From positions 1 to 64,000 of the forward strand of contig CAYXYU010000003.1 of the NCBI GenBank assembly GCA_964469525.1: a stretch of 64,000 nucleotides of DNA. Direction: 5' to 3'. The first letter of the stretch is position 1. Every line of letters starts with the position of its first letter. Below the pieces are notes generated by a model, which was not told the origin of the DNA, did not search any database, and saw only the letters and a list, made by a program, of their open reading frames with translations. Of this stretch, positions 1-7,789 are shown piece after piece. The DNA is from JABDCD01 sp964469525 (lineage in GTDB: Bacteria; Pseudomonadota; Alphaproteobacteria; Rickettsiales; SXRF01). Made by a program: the position numbers and the translations under genes.

Positions 1-401
1 GTGAATTCAAGCAATTTATCGCGCGCGGCAATGTGATCGACCTGGCGGTCGGCATCATCATGGGCGCCGCTTTCACCGGCATCGTCAATTCATTGGTCAA
101 GGACATTATTATGCCTCCCATCGGCAAGATCATGGGCGGCATCGACTTCTCGAATTTTTTCGTCAATCTTTCGGAAGGCAGTTATGCCACGTTGAAGGCG
201 GCGCAGGAGGCTGGCGCGGCAACCGTCAATTACGGCCTGTTCGCTAACCAAGTGCTCAATTTCCTGATTGTGTCGTTCGCTGTGTTCCTGCTGGTCAAAC
301 AGGTCAACCGCTTCCAGCGCCAGAAAGATGCGGCGCCAGTCGCGCCGCCGCGTTCCGAACAGTTGCTGGCCGAAATCCGCGATTTGCTTAAAAATAGATA
401 A
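1..401 (+). CDS. mscL: Large-conductance mechanosensitive channel MscL (5' end outside window)
   Basis: MscL is an inner-membrane pentameric channel that opens under membrane tension to release solutes during hypo-osmotic shock. The reading frame is open from the window edge and reads EFKQFIARGNVIDLAVG, the N-terminal signature of MscL, so the true start lies just upstream; the GTG at 33 is internal. Two hydrophobic segments (around VIDLAVGIIMGAAF and VLNFLIVSFAVFLLV) and the charged C-terminal helix ending LLAEIRDLLKNR are all present. Only the first few residues are missing. The gene is followed after 68 bases by a membrane-protein gene on the same strand. Confidence 0.95.
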   Translation, partial: EFKQFIARGNVIDLAVGIIMGAAFTGIVNSLVKDIIMPPIGKIMGGIDFSNFFVNLSEGSYATLKAAQEAGAATVNYGLFANQVLNFLIVSFAVFLLVKQVNRFQRQKDAAPVAPPRSEQLLAEIRDLLKNR

Positions 402-469
402 AGCGTTGCTTTCTGGCGCTGCCGCGTTAGGGTAGCTGTATCCGCAGCAATGGATACGCGAAGCACTTT

Positions 470-907
470 ATGAAACGCCTGCCGCTGATATTGACTGCTG
501 CCGGCACCGTGCCGTTCGTGGCGCTGGCCGTGCCGGTTTCCATGCATGGTTTTGCCGATCCGAAGCCGGTCATCCAGATCCTGTTGACCTACGCAGCGGT
601 GGTGGTGTCGTTCATCGGCGGGGCGCACTGGGGCGTCGCCGTCAATCAATATGCCAATGATCGCCGAATCGCCAACCTGTTGATGACCCAGAGCGTCTGG
701 CCCTCCCTCATCGCCTGGGGCACGCTGATCTATGCTGATCTGCACGTGCAGCTTTTGGTAATGACGCTGCTTTATACCTTCATGTGGGCGATCGACAGCC
801 TTTTATATGACCGCGGCATCATTCCGCAATGGTTCTTCAGCCTGCGCTGCACCATCACGCCGATCGTCGTGGTGTCGCTCTATGTCGCCTATTTCGGGCT
901 GATATAA
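470..907 (+). CDS. DUF3429 family integral membrane protein
   Basis: A 145-residue, very hydrophobic protein with about five predicted membrane spans. The stretch SFIGGAHWGVA followed by a span with QSVWPSLIAW matches my recollection of the DUF3429 (TMEM69-like) family, whose function is unknown. The ATG start is chosen because the hydrophobic N-terminus begins there. Its 3' end overlaps the 3' end of the convergent small gene on the other strand by 19 bases. The family assignment rests on motif memory only. Confidence 0.75.
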   Translation: MKRLPLILTAAGTVPFVALAVPVSMHGFADPKPVIQILLTYAAVVVSFIGGAHWGVAVNQYANDRRIANLLMTQSVWPSLIAWGTLIYADLHVQLLVMTLLYTFMWAIDSLLYDRGIIPQWFFSLRCTITPIVVVSLYVAYFGLI

Positions 908-1206
908 GGCTCGCTTTCGATTAAATCAGTTGCATCATTCTTAAGATGAATCATTTCTGTAATTACCGCCATCGTAGCCTTGTTCGCTCTGCTCTTATTT
1001 TCGGTGGAAGCGGTATCTATGACGGAACAGCATAAATAGGCTTCCTGCTTAGCTTTATTGAAGCTCTCTTCTGCTTTATTGAAAGCAAGCATGCTTTGCA
1101 GCGGATATAGTGCCGTTTGAACAATCAGATTGGTCATGCTTTCGGCGATGGCAGCGATTTCCGCCCGGTGGGTTGCGGATGGCGCTTGCTGGCTAGTTTT
1201 AGTCAT
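889..1206 (-). CDS. Small soluble hypothetical protein, 105 aa
   Basis: Not recognised. The protein is predicted soluble and mostly helical, with alternating Ala/Lys/Glu-rich stretches (FNKAEESFNKAKQEAY). It is AT-richer than its neighbours. The ATG at 1206 is supported by a near-perfect ribosome binding site, AAAGGAGGT, just upstream. That site sits inside a small hairpin (listed separately). It converges on the DUF3429 gene. The composition suggests a recently acquired or lineage-specific gene. Confidence 0.6.
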   Translation of the reverse strand: MTKTSQQAPSATHRAEIAAIAESMTNLIVQTALYPLQSMLAFNKAEESFNKAKQEAYLCCSVIDTASTENKSRANKATMAVITEMIHLKNDATDLIESEPYISPK

Positions 1207-1208
1207 AG

Positions 1209-1225
1209 ACCTCCTTTGTGGAGGT
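1209..1225 (-). promoter_or_regulatory. Hairpin that pairs with the Shine-Dalgarno of the 105-aa gene
   Basis: On the minus strand ACCTCC, a 5-base loop, then GGAGGT forms a perfect 6-bp hairpin. The right arm is the ribosome binding site of the gene starting at 1206. Such pairing would hide the site and could make translation temperature- or ligand-sensitive. The pairing is seen directly; the regulatory role is inferred. Confidence 0.4.
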
Positions 1226-1428
1226 GCTCACAGCCGTTAACCGAATAGAGTCTCCAACCCCATAGTTTCATAATAATTAGGAAACTCTCCGAGAGGAGCA
1301 GAACAGTGAATATCCCTGTTTTTTTCAGATAAGCTACTATACGCTCTCTTGTATAAAGGGAGTGTATGAAGATATATTATTTGAGCATTCCACCCAAATT
1401 TATCTCATAACCGCTTTACCGGATTAAC

Positions 1429-1467
1429 GGGGCCGTAGCTCAGCTGGATAGAGCAAGGGTTTCCTAA
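1429..1467 (+). pseudogene. 5' half copy of tRNA-Arg(CCT)
   Basis: These 39 bases match the first 39 bases of the intact tRNA-Arg at 3231-3307 with one difference (GGGGCCG instead of GGGGTCG in the acceptor strand). Identity stops inside the anticodon arm, right after the anticodon loop, and no 3' half follows. The fragment therefore cannot encode a working tRNA. With the intact gene it forms a direct repeat around a 1.8-kb segment, as expected for an element or recombination event at a tRNA gene. The rest of the 1207-1615 gap (to 1428 and from 1468) shows no gene that I can support. Confidence 0.85.
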
Positions 1468-1615
1468 TACTTCGGCTGATCTTCTAGAACCGCCTGTTTG
1501 AGCACCTAAACTGTACTCGTATCGGACTACTTACGCGGCGGTTTAAGGCGGTAATCAGGCGCTCTGATAAGTCTCATGGCGCTACGGCGGCAAAGATGGT
1601 AGAGACTGCGAGTCC

Positions 1616-2026
1616 ATGAAAAAGAATATCAGACATATTGCCAGAATCACCCTGCTGGCGTTCTTACTGAACGTGCTTTTGCCGTTCTTTGCCGTCTATG
1701 ACGTGTCCAACCATCAGGCATTTGCAAAGGAAAAGTCCTCGCTATTTGGCGAGAAAGTGTTGATTTGCACTGGCGACGGTTTCAAATGGGTTAAATGGGA
1801 AGATTTACAGAGAGACAAGGAAAAACATAACCCACCGTCCCATTATCAATGCGCTCTTTGTTATGTGGCAGCACATGGCTTAAAGGACGTAGTGACGCCG
1901 GATGCGATTACCTTGGCAAGTGTGGCCACACACAATTCAAGGTACGTCATCTATGACTACCGCCCGTTAGCATTTTACCTACATTCATCCCCTCCTAGCC
2001 GCGCCCCACCTTCCTACCTCATTTAG
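1616..2026 (+). CDS. Exported DUF2946-like protein, 136 aa
   Basis: The N-terminus (Lys/Arg, then ITLLAFLLNVLLPFFAVY) is a signal peptide or anchor. The mature part has LICTGDGFKWV and then HYQCALCYVAAHG, a Cys-x2-Cys plus His arrangement typical of the small DUF2946 exported proteins, often found near metal-handling outer-membrane genes. A role in periplasmic metal binding is inferred from the CxxC/His motif and from the His-rich neighbour downstream. There is no strong ribosome binding site before the ATG. It lies inside the tRNA-bracketed cassette and is AT-richer than the flanks. Confidence 0.68.
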   Translation: MKKNIRHIARITLLAFLLNVLLPFFAVYDVSNHQAFAKEKSSLFGEKVLICTGDGFKWVKWEDLQRDKEKHNPPSHYQCALCYVAAHGLKDVVTPDAITLASVATHNSRYVIYDYRPLAFYLHSSPPSRAPPSYLI

Positions 2027-2052
2027 CTGATCCCCTATATTTTTATAACTGT

Positions 2053-2077
2053 CCTCCTTTGCGTTTACGCACGGAGG
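2053..2077 (+). promoter_or_regulatory. Intercistronic hairpin covering the Shine-Dalgarno of the next gene
   Basis: CCTCC (2053-2057) pairs with GGAGG (2073-2077), and TGCGT (2060-2064) with ACGCA (2067-2071). The outer right arm is the ribosome binding site of the gene starting at 2082. The two-base apical loop would need to open slightly. The pairing is visible; regulation is inferred. Confidence 0.4.
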
Positions 2078-2081
2078 CATA

Positions 2082-3056
2082 ATGCTATTGAGGAAATTTA
2101 TGTCCAAATATGTATTTGTATCCGCCTATTCATTAGTCACCCTGTTATTAGGGGTCTCTTCTGCCCAAGCCAGTTGCGGCGCGGCGTTTTGTCCGGTCAA
2201 TACCCAGTGGAATACGCAAGGCGTATGGACGGAACTGGGTTGGCGGGCTGACTTGCGCTATGAGTATATTCCGCAAGACCAGCCTCGCTCCGGCAGTAAT
2301 GCCATCAGCGTCGGCCAGATTCCGCATCACCACGACGAAGTGAAGACCATCAACCGCAATTTGCTGGCTACGCTGGACTATGGTTTTGCCAATGGTTTTG
2401 GGGTAACCGCCTCGTTGCCCGTGGTTGACCGCAACCATACCCATATCCATAACCACATGGGCGGCCAGTTGCTTGAGCAATGGGACTTTACCGAGATAGG
2501 CGATGTACAGCTTATGGGGCGGTATCAGTTCAATAACTGGAATCAGCCTTATGTTTTTGGCCTTTATTTCGGGACAAAGCTACCCACTGGCAAAATTGAT
2601 GTTGAAAATAGTGACGGTGACCGCGCCGAGCGCAGTTTGCAGCCGGGGACTGGCACGACCGATGCCCTGTTTGGCTTTTATGTCAGAGAGAATTTCCTGC
2701 AATATAGCTCCTCAGTCTTTGCTCAAGCGATTGCACAGCTACCGCTTAATGAACGTGATGAATACAGGCCGGGACAAAAGCTGTCGGTGGATTTAGGCTA
2801 CCGCTACGATTTAACGCAACGCGTAAGCTTGATGCTTCAGCTTAACGGCCAGTATAAATGGCGCGACAGCGGGGACGAGGCGGAACCTGATGACAGCGGC
2901 AGCCGTACCCTATCCATAAGCCCGGGCATCAGTTACGGCATCACCAAGACAGCACAGGTATATGGTTTCGTACAGAAACCCCTATACCAGCACGTCAACG
3001 GTGTGCAGCTCACGCCGGATTGGTCAGCGGTGACAGGTGTCAGTTTGCACTTTTAG
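2082..3056 (+). CDS. Predicted outer-membrane beta-barrel protein with His-rich segments
   Basis: A 324-residue exported protein with a signal peptide ending near SSAQAS and a C-terminal aromatic residue (GVSLHF), as in outer-membrane barrels. Alternating amphipathic strands run through the length (YQFNNWNQPYVFGLYFGTKLPTG is broken here by turns), resembling transporter/PF13557-type barrels. Two histidine clusters, PHHHDE near residue 85 and HTHIHNHMGG near residue 125, suggest a metal ligand. It follows the DUF2946-like gene by 55 bases and is probably co-transcribed. A second in-frame ATG at 2100 also has a GAGG site. Substrate unknown; metal is a guess from histidines and context. Confidence 0.62.
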   Translation: MLLRKFMSKYVFVSAYSLVTLLLGVSSAQASCGAAFCPVNTQWNTQGVWTELGWRADLRYEYIPQDQPRSGSNAISVGQIPHHHDEVKTINRNLLATLDYGFANGFGVTASLPVVDRNHTHIHNHMGGQLLEQWDFTEIGDVQLMGRYQFNNWNQPYVFGLYFGTKLPTGKIDVENSDGDRAERSLQPGTGTTDALFGFYVRENFLQYSSSVFAQAIAQLPLNERDEYRPGQKLSVDLGYRYDLTQRVSLMLQLNGQYKWRDSGDEAEPDDSGSRTLSISPGISYGITKTAQVYGFVQKPLYQHVNGVQLTPDWSAVTGVSLHF

Positions 3057-3230
3057 CCACTGCCGGAAGAAGGAATAACAGCACCGCGTGAACCAAATCT
3101 CAAAGACTTACAGAAACCGTATTTTTTGCCGCCAACCCGATTTAAGGTCAAAAAAAGGTCACTGCATAAGTTACTTGGTGATATGGTTCTGCGGTGATAA
3201 AAAAGCGCAAATAAAGTTGTTATCCTTCAA

Positions 3231-3307
3231 GGGGTCGTAGCTCAGCTGGATAGAGCAAGGGTTTCCTAAACCCTAGGTCGGAGGTTCGAGTCCTCTCGAT
3301 CCCACCA
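3231..3307 (+). tRNA. tRNA-Arg, anticodon CCT
   Basis: Full cloverleaf: acceptor GGGGTCG/CGATCCC with one G-U pair, D-arm GCTCAGCTGGATAGAGC, anticodon arm AGGGT-TTCCTAA-ACCCT giving anticodon CCT, T-arm GGAGG-TTCGAGT-CCTCT and encoded CCA. The gene reads AGG codons. It marks the right border of the cassette starting at the half copy at 1429. The spaces on either side (3057-3230 and 3308-3561) contain no gene I can support. Confidence 0.97.
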
Positions 3308-3561
3308 TTTTTACTCTTACAGTTCATGGGAGAGGCCAGAAGGCGGTTCCATGGCTCCAGCCACCCTTCCCGGTGCGTTGCTGCCACAGTCAACATCTCC
3401 AGATAGGCTGCCCTGCCAAGCTTGTGCCGGTAGGATTGCCAGATCCCGGGGGGAACCACCTGGTCATATTCTCCTACCAGGTGCCCATGTAAACTCTCCA
3501 TATATTGTACCTGGACAAGCTATAGGAGATCTGAGTTAATTTTACGTAATGACGCCGTGGA

Positions 3562-4200
3562 TTACTTGCCAACGGTGGTATCGCCGGCGTTGTTAGCCCG
3601 GGCTTTGGCGGCGAGCTGGTCCGTCAGATAGTCGATGCCGTGCTTGCCGATCACCGAGGAGAATTCCGAGCGCTGGGTGGTGATCATGCTGACGCCCTCG
3701 ATGATCACGTCGAAGATTTTGAAGCCGCCCTTTTCACTGCGCACGCGGTAATCGACCAGCACCGGCTCGTCCTGTGCGCTGCCGGGCATGATCTGCATGT
3801 GAATGGTGAATTCGCCCTCGCCGTCGTCACGGCTGCCGGTGATCTTGAAGGCGCCGCTAGTATATTCGGCGAAACGCGATGCGTAATGCAGCGTTTCGAA
3901 CTGCTCATAGGCAGCAAGATAGCGTTTTTTCTGCTCGTCGGTGGCCTGCCGCCAGAAGCGGCCCATGACGAAGCGTCCCACCCAGGCAAAATCGACGTTT
4001 TCGGAAAACAGTTTCTCCAGCTTTTCCTGCTTCTGGAGCTTGGTGAGCTTGGAGTCGGCGACATAGCCCAGCGCCTTGTCGCCCACCCGCTCGACATACT
4101 GGCGTGCATCATCCATGGATGTCTCGGCATACGTTGCCGGTGCAAACGTAGAAGTTGCTGCGACTATCAGGGCAAAAGCGAAGACGCGCATGGGAATCAT
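3562..4200 (-). CDS. mlaC: Phospholipid-transport periplasmic protein MlaC
   Basis: MlaC carries phospholipids through the periplasm between the outer-membrane MlaA complex and the inner-membrane MlaFEDB transporter. The protein has a signal peptide (MRVFAFALIVAATSTFAPA, cleavage near TYA) and the Tgt2/MlaC pattern VDFAWVGRFVMGRFWRQATDEQ, a YRVRSEKGGFKIFDVIIEGVS stretch (here split as two motifs) and the STRxEFSS-like ITTQRSEFSS near the C-terminus. The frame is open to 4242, but the ATG at 4200 directly before the signal peptide is the better start. It lies 29 bases after mlaA and is probably co-transcribed. The inner-membrane mla genes are not in this window. Confidence 0.9.
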   Translation of the reverse strand: MIPMRVFAFALIVAATSTFAPATYAETSMDDARQYVERVGDKALGYVADSKLTKLQKQEKLEKLFSENVDFAWVGRFVMGRFWRQATDEQKKRYLAAYEQFETLHYASRFAEYTSGAFKITGSRDDGEGEFTIHMQIMPGSAQDEPVLVDYRVRSEKGGFKIFDVIIEGVSMITTQRSEFSSVIGKHGIDYLTDQLAAKARANNAGDTTVGK

Positions 4201-4229
4201 GGGAGGCAAACCTTCAGAGGTACCTGTTC

Positions 4230-5000
4230 TTATTGCCGGCACAGCGCGTTTTCAAGCGATTTCTTGCGTGCTTCCTTGGCTTTTCGTATATCCGAGGCGC
4301 GTTTCTGCGTGTAGCCGCTGCGGAAGGTTGCGTAAGGATCGAGCGAATCGCGATAGACGTCGTCGATCAGCTTCATGTGGGTGGCGCGCGCATCGACGGC
4401 GGTTACCGACCACAGCGCCAGCGAGAAGCCCTCATCGACATAATTGAACGGATTCATGAAGGCGTCACCCAGTCGCCCGAAGGCGTCGCGGACATTGGAG
4501 GGACCGATAAGGGGCAATACCAGATAGGGGCCGGTATCGGCGCCGTAGATGGCGAAGGTCTGGCCCAGGTCGGTGGAGCGGTATTTGAGACCGGCTTCGG
4601 AAGCAACGTCGAACAGCCCGCCGATGCCGACGGTGCTGTTGAGGACGAAGCTCCAGAAGCTGGCGAAGCTGTTCTGCGGATCGGCCTGCAGCACCGAGTT
4701 GGCGAAGACGACCGGCGTATAGACGTTTTCCACGGCGTTGGAGACCATCTCGCGCCCTTTGTCGGGCACGACTTCACGATAGACATAAGCGATGGGGCGC
4801 AGCACCAGCGTGTCGACCGCCTGGTTGATCGAATGCATCAGCCGGTTGAACGGTTCGAATGGGTCGGCGTCGATGGCGGCTTCGGCACCGTTGCCATTGG
4901 CGTTGCTGGCAGGCATCTGGCTGCAGCCGCCGGCCATGAGGGCGCATACGCACAAGGCGGCCAGCCAGCCATGAAATTTCCGTGATGTACCCGCAGGCAT
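4230..5000 (-). CDS. mlaA: Outer-membrane lipoprotein MlaA (VacJ)
   Basis: MlaA removes phospholipids from the outer leaflet of the outer membrane and passes them to MlaC. With the ATG at 5000 the protein is 256 residues with a lipoprotein signal (LAALCVCALMAGGC, lipidated Cys about residue 26). Family motifs are DPFEPFNRLMHSINQAVD, VYREVVPDKGREMVSN, NSTVGIGGLFDVASEAG and GPYLVLPLIGPSNVRDAFGR. The frame continues upstream to 5183, but that part lacks family similarity and would bury the signal peptide. First gene of mlaA-mlaC, divergent from metF. Confidence 0.93.
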   Translation of the reverse strand: MPAGTSRKFHGWLAALCVCALMAGGCSQMPASNANGNGAEAAIDADPFEPFNRLMHSINQAVDTLVLRPIAYVYREVVPDKGREMVSNAVENVYTPVVFANSVLQADPQNSFASFWSFVLNSTVGIGGLFDVASEAGLKYRSTDLGQTFAIYGADTGPYLVLPLIGPSNVRDAFGRLGDAFMNPFNYVDEGFSLALWSVTAVDARATHMKLIDDVYRDSLDPYATFRSGYTQKRASDIRKAKEARKKSLENALCRQ

Positions 5001-5194
5001 GAACGCGTCGACTCCGAAAAACCACCGGATTTTAGCAGATTCCCGGTTTCCTTGATAGTACGAAAAAACCGTTAATCTTTTATGAACTTGACTTGGGGCA
5101 GCAATGTAGTTTTCTGTCAGGCGATTACAATGACAAACCGGCATCCGCCAATGGAAAGCACCGTTCTGTTGCACGGAAGCCACAAAATGATTCA

Positions 5195-6061
5195 GTGAGT
5201 GGTTCTTTGTTTTCCCGCCCGCAGCCTCCGCGCGTATCCTTTGAGTTCTTTCCGCCGAAAACGCCGGAGATGGAGCAGCGGCTGTGGCTTGCCGTCAAGC
5301 AGCTGGAGCCGCTGCATCCCGCCTTTGTCTCGGTAACGTACGGCGCCGGCGGCTCAACGCGCGAGCGCACGCACCACACGGTGAAACGCATCCTGCAGGA
5401 GACGTCGCTGAAGCCGGCAGCGCACCTGACCTGCGTAGCGGCCAGCCGTGCCGAGGTCGATGCGGTGGCGCGCGGCTACTGGGAGGTGGGCGTGCGCCAT
5501 ATCGTGGCGCTGCGCGGCGATCCGCCGCAGGGCATGGCGTCCTATGTTCCGCATCCGGAAGGCTACCGCTATTCCTGCGAACTGGTGGCGGGCCTGAAAG
5601 CGATCGGTGACTTCGAGATCAGTGTGGCGGCCTTTCCCGAAAAGCATCCCGAGTCGCCGAGCTTCGAGGCGGATATCGAATATTTAAAGAAAAAGATCGA
5701 TGCCGGAGCGGCGCGGGCCATTACGCAGTATTTCTTCGATGTCGAGCATTACGAACGCTTCGTGGCACGGGTGCGGCGGGCCGGCATCACTATTCCCATC
5801 GTACCGGGCATCCTACCCATTGCCAATTTCGCGCAGGCGAAAAAATTCAGCGCGATGTGCGGTGCCTCGGTGCCTGACTGGCTGGCGCGCCGCTTTGCCG
5901 GCTTGGATGAAAACCCTGCCAAACGCGATCAGGTAGCCATCGAGACCACCACCGGCCAGTGCATGAAGCTGATCGAGTGCGGTGCCGATATGCTGCATTT
6001 CTATACGCTGAACCGCGCGGACCTAACGACGGCGATTTGCCGGAATCTGGGGATTAGGTAA
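5195..6061 (+). CDS. metF: Methylenetetrahydrofolate reductase
   Basis: MetF reduces 5,10-methylene-THF to 5-methyl-THF with a flavin cofactor and supplies methyl groups for methionine synthesis. Motifs seen: VSFEFFPPKTPEME, FVSVTYGAGGSTRERT, HLTCV, IVALRGDPPQG, AAFPEKHPES and ITQYFFD, all typical of the TIM-barrel flavoprotein. The frame is open from a TTG at 5093, but the family start lies close to the SFEFFPPK motif. The GTG at 5195 gives a protein of 288 residues, the usual length; a TTG a few codons later is also possible. The start is uncertain. Divergent from mlaA. Confidence 0.93.
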   Translation: MSGSLFSRPQPPRVSFEFFPPKTPEMEQRLWLAVKQLEPLHPAFVSVTYGAGGSTRERTHHTVKRILQETSLKPAAHLTCVAASRAEVDAVARGYWEVGVRHIVALRGDPPQGMASYVPHPEGYRYSCELVAGLKAIGDFEISVAAFPEKHPESPSFEADIEYLKKKIDAGAARAITQYFFDVEHYERFVARVRRAGITIPIVPGILPIANFAQAKKFSAMCGASVPDWLARRFAGLDENPAKRDQVAIETTTGQCMKLIECGADMLHFYTLNRADLTTAICRNLGIR

Positions 6062-6082
6062 GCCGCGCTTGTTGTATGCTTG

Positions 6083-6145
6083 TGTCATTTCGAGCAAATA
6101 TGAGAAATCGTTTAAATAGATTCCTCACATACGTTCGGGATGACA
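6083..6145. repeat. Dispersed palindromic repeat, TCATTTCGAG...GGGATGACA type
   Basis: The segment begins GTCATTTCGAGC and ends TCGGGATGACA with partly complementary interior arms. It is a diverged member of the same class seen at 16962-17028 and 57499-57563. It sits between convergent metF and motB and may serve as a bidirectional transcription end. Confidence 0.55.
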
Positions 6146-6149
6146 TTTT

Positions 6150-6812
6150 CTACTTCACCCGCTCGAGCTTGATGACGACACGCTGGTTGCGAGCGCGGTT
6201 TTCAGGAATGGCGTGGCCGTTATGGTCGAGGTTGGGTACGGCCGGGCGCGTATCACCATAGCCGACGGCCTTTAAGTCCTTCGGCCGGATGCCCTGCTCG
6301 ATGAAGAAGCGCACCAGGCGTGTGGCGCGCGCCGCCGAGAGTTCCCAGTTGGTGGGGTAGGCGGCGGTGGCCGGCGGCAGATCGTTGGTATGGCCTTCGA
6401 CAATGACATTGTAGTCAAGGAAATCCACCTGCTTGATCGCGGCAGCCATCTCCGCCAGCGCCTGCAACTTGTCGGGAGTGATGTCCGCGCTGCCAGGCTC
6501 GAAAAAGCTGTCGGAAGCCAGTTCCATCTCGATGCTGTCCGCGTTTTTGGTGACGGCGATATCCCTGAGCAGCCGGTGTTTCTGAATGGTCGCCAGCAGC
6601 GACTGGTAGGTGCCCTGAAACGGCGTCGACAGATCGACGGTGCCGAATTTGCCCGCCATGCCGTCGGTGATGGCGGAGATGCGCTCCTTGCGCGGCTCGG
6701 AGACCGACACGAAGATAATGAAGAAGCACATCAGAAGCGTGATCAGGTCGGCATAGGTCATCAGCCAGGAATCGACATTCTCCTCGGGGCGGTGGCGGTG
6801 CTCGGGAATCAC
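6150..6812 (-). CDS. motB: Flagellar motor stator protein MotB (OmpA/MotB family)
   Basis: MotB with MotA forms the stator that converts ion flow into torque and anchors it to peptidoglycan. Residues about 16-38 are the single membrane helix with the essential aspartate in MTYADLITLLMCFF (D22). The C-terminal OmpA-like domain (about residues 100-215) has VIVEGHTND, NWELSAARATRLVRFF and RNQRVVIKLE. At 220 residues it is short for MotB; the periplasmic linker is compact. It starts at a GTG whose last two bases form the motA stop (GTGA overlap), so the genes are translationally coupled. Confidence 0.92.
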   Translation of the reverse strand: MIPEHRHRPEENVDSWLMTYADLITLLMCFFIIFVSVSEPRKERISAITDGMAGKFGTVDLSTPFQGTYQSLLATIQKHRLLRDIAVTKNADSIEMELASDSFFEPGSADITPDKLQALAEMAAAIKQVDFLDYNVIVEGHTNDLPPATAAYPTNWELSAARATRLVRFFIEQGIRPKDLKAVGYGDTRPAVPNLDHNGHAIPENRARNQRVVIKLERVK

Positions 6813-7642
6813 GGCGTGCCCTCTTTCACATGCTTGATCTGCGCGTCGATGTCGAAATGGATGGAAGGCTCGAGGAAGCTGTTGAGCTTGTCCTGCATGT
6901 AGCGCGGGCTCTGCTTCTCGGCGAGCAGCACCAGCCCCTCGGTCATCATGTAATTGCGGAAGCGCATGATCTCTTCCTTCTGCATCAGCTTGTCGGCGGC
7001 AGGCAGACAGAGTAGCCTGGCCACCAGGATGCCGTACAGTGTGGCGAGCAGCGCTACCGCCAGACCGGTGCCGATCATGGTCATGTCGCCCTGGATGTTC
7101 TGCAGCATCACCACCATGCCGACCAGCGTGCCGACCATGCCGAAAGCGGGGGCGGTGGAGGCCATGTTGCGCAGCACCGTCACCGGGGTGATATCGCGAT
7201 CGAACTCAGCCTCGACGGCGGTGTTCATCATCTGGCGGATCACTTCCGGCTGGTAGCCGGTGACGACCAGCTCGACGCCGTAACGCAGCAGCGGCTCCTT
7301 GATCTTGGTGCCGATCTCACCTTCAAGTCCCGCCAATCCCTTTGAATGCACAAGGTAAGCCCATTTGATCAGGCGCATGATTTCAGGGTTTAGCCCCTCG
7401 CGGGTAGCGCGCGGCTTTTTCAGCATGTTCCAGATAGCGCCGAAGGCGCGCAGTACGTAAGGTGCCTGGTAGCTCATGAAGGCGTTGGCGATGGTACCGC
7501 CGATGACGATGAGGAAGCCCTCGGGGCTTAAGAACGAAATGTAATTGTCGGTGGCGTGTGCGATCGCGCCCAGAACCAGGCAAAAACCGAAGACCGTCCC
7601 GGCGATGGTCGCCAGGGAGATGGATTGGACCATGCGTTCCAT
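6809..7642 (-). CDS. motA: Flagellar motor stator protein MotA
   Basis: A 277-residue MotA/PomA with four membrane segments: two near the N-terminus (TIAGTVFGFCLVLGAI, FLIVIGGTIANAFMSY) and two after the cytoplasmic loop (MASTAPAFGMVGTLVGMVVML and LAVALLATLYGILVARLL, in motif terms). The TAPAFGMVGTLVGMV helix carries the conserved Pro of the ion path. First gene of motA-motB with a 4-base overlap. The motor genes stand 40 kb from the main flagellar cluster. The upstream region to 7789 holds a palindromic repeat but no promoter I could recognise. Confidence 0.93.
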   Translation of the reverse strand: MERMVQSISLATIAGTVFGFCLVLGAIAHATDNYISFLSPEGFLIVIGGTIANAFMSYQAPYVLRAFGAIWNMLKKPRATREGLNPEIMRLIKWAYLVHSKGLAGLEGEIGTKIKEPLLRYGVELVVTGYQPEVIRQMMNTAVEAEFDRDITPVTVLRNMASTAPAFGMVGTLVGMVVMLQNIQGDMTMIGTGLAVALLATLYGILVARLLCLPAADKLMQKEEIMRFRNYMMTEGLVLLAEKQSPRYMQDKLNSFLEPSIHFDIDAQIKHVKEGTP

Positions 7643-7651
7643 AATTACTTC

Positions 7652-7677
7652 CCCCTCTCCCGCACGCGGGAGAGGGG
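7652..7677. repeat. CCCCTCTCCCGC palindromic repeat
   Basis: A 12-bp perfect inverted repeat (CCCCTCTCCCGC / GCGGGAGAGGGG) with a two-base centre, upstream of motA. The same palindrome family recurs at 61684-61779, and this type is widely dispersed in proteobacterial intergenic DNA. Confidence 0.8.
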
Positions 7678-7789
7678 ATGGTTAGAGTTTCTTCTGTGCT
7701 TTGCTTTACTCATGAAAGCAGGTATGAGTTAATAAACCGCGAAGAAATGATTATATTTTAGTTAGTTTGGTCAAGAGGAGCATCCCGGG

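Noticed and set aside
1468..1615. Possible metal or cobalamin riboswitch before the DUF2946-like gene
   Set aside because: Some CGG-rich pairing is possible, but conserved riboswitch cores were not found.
3060..3230. Remnant of an integrase beside tRNA-Arg
   Set aside because: The repeated GGTCA in this stretch is suggestive, but no stretch translates into an integrase motif.
3220..3501. Minus-strand reading frame ending in RTRTSDLGFRKPLLYPAELRP
   Set aside because: It is the antisense of tRNA-Arg and flank; this peptide is a well-known false protein from tRNA genes.
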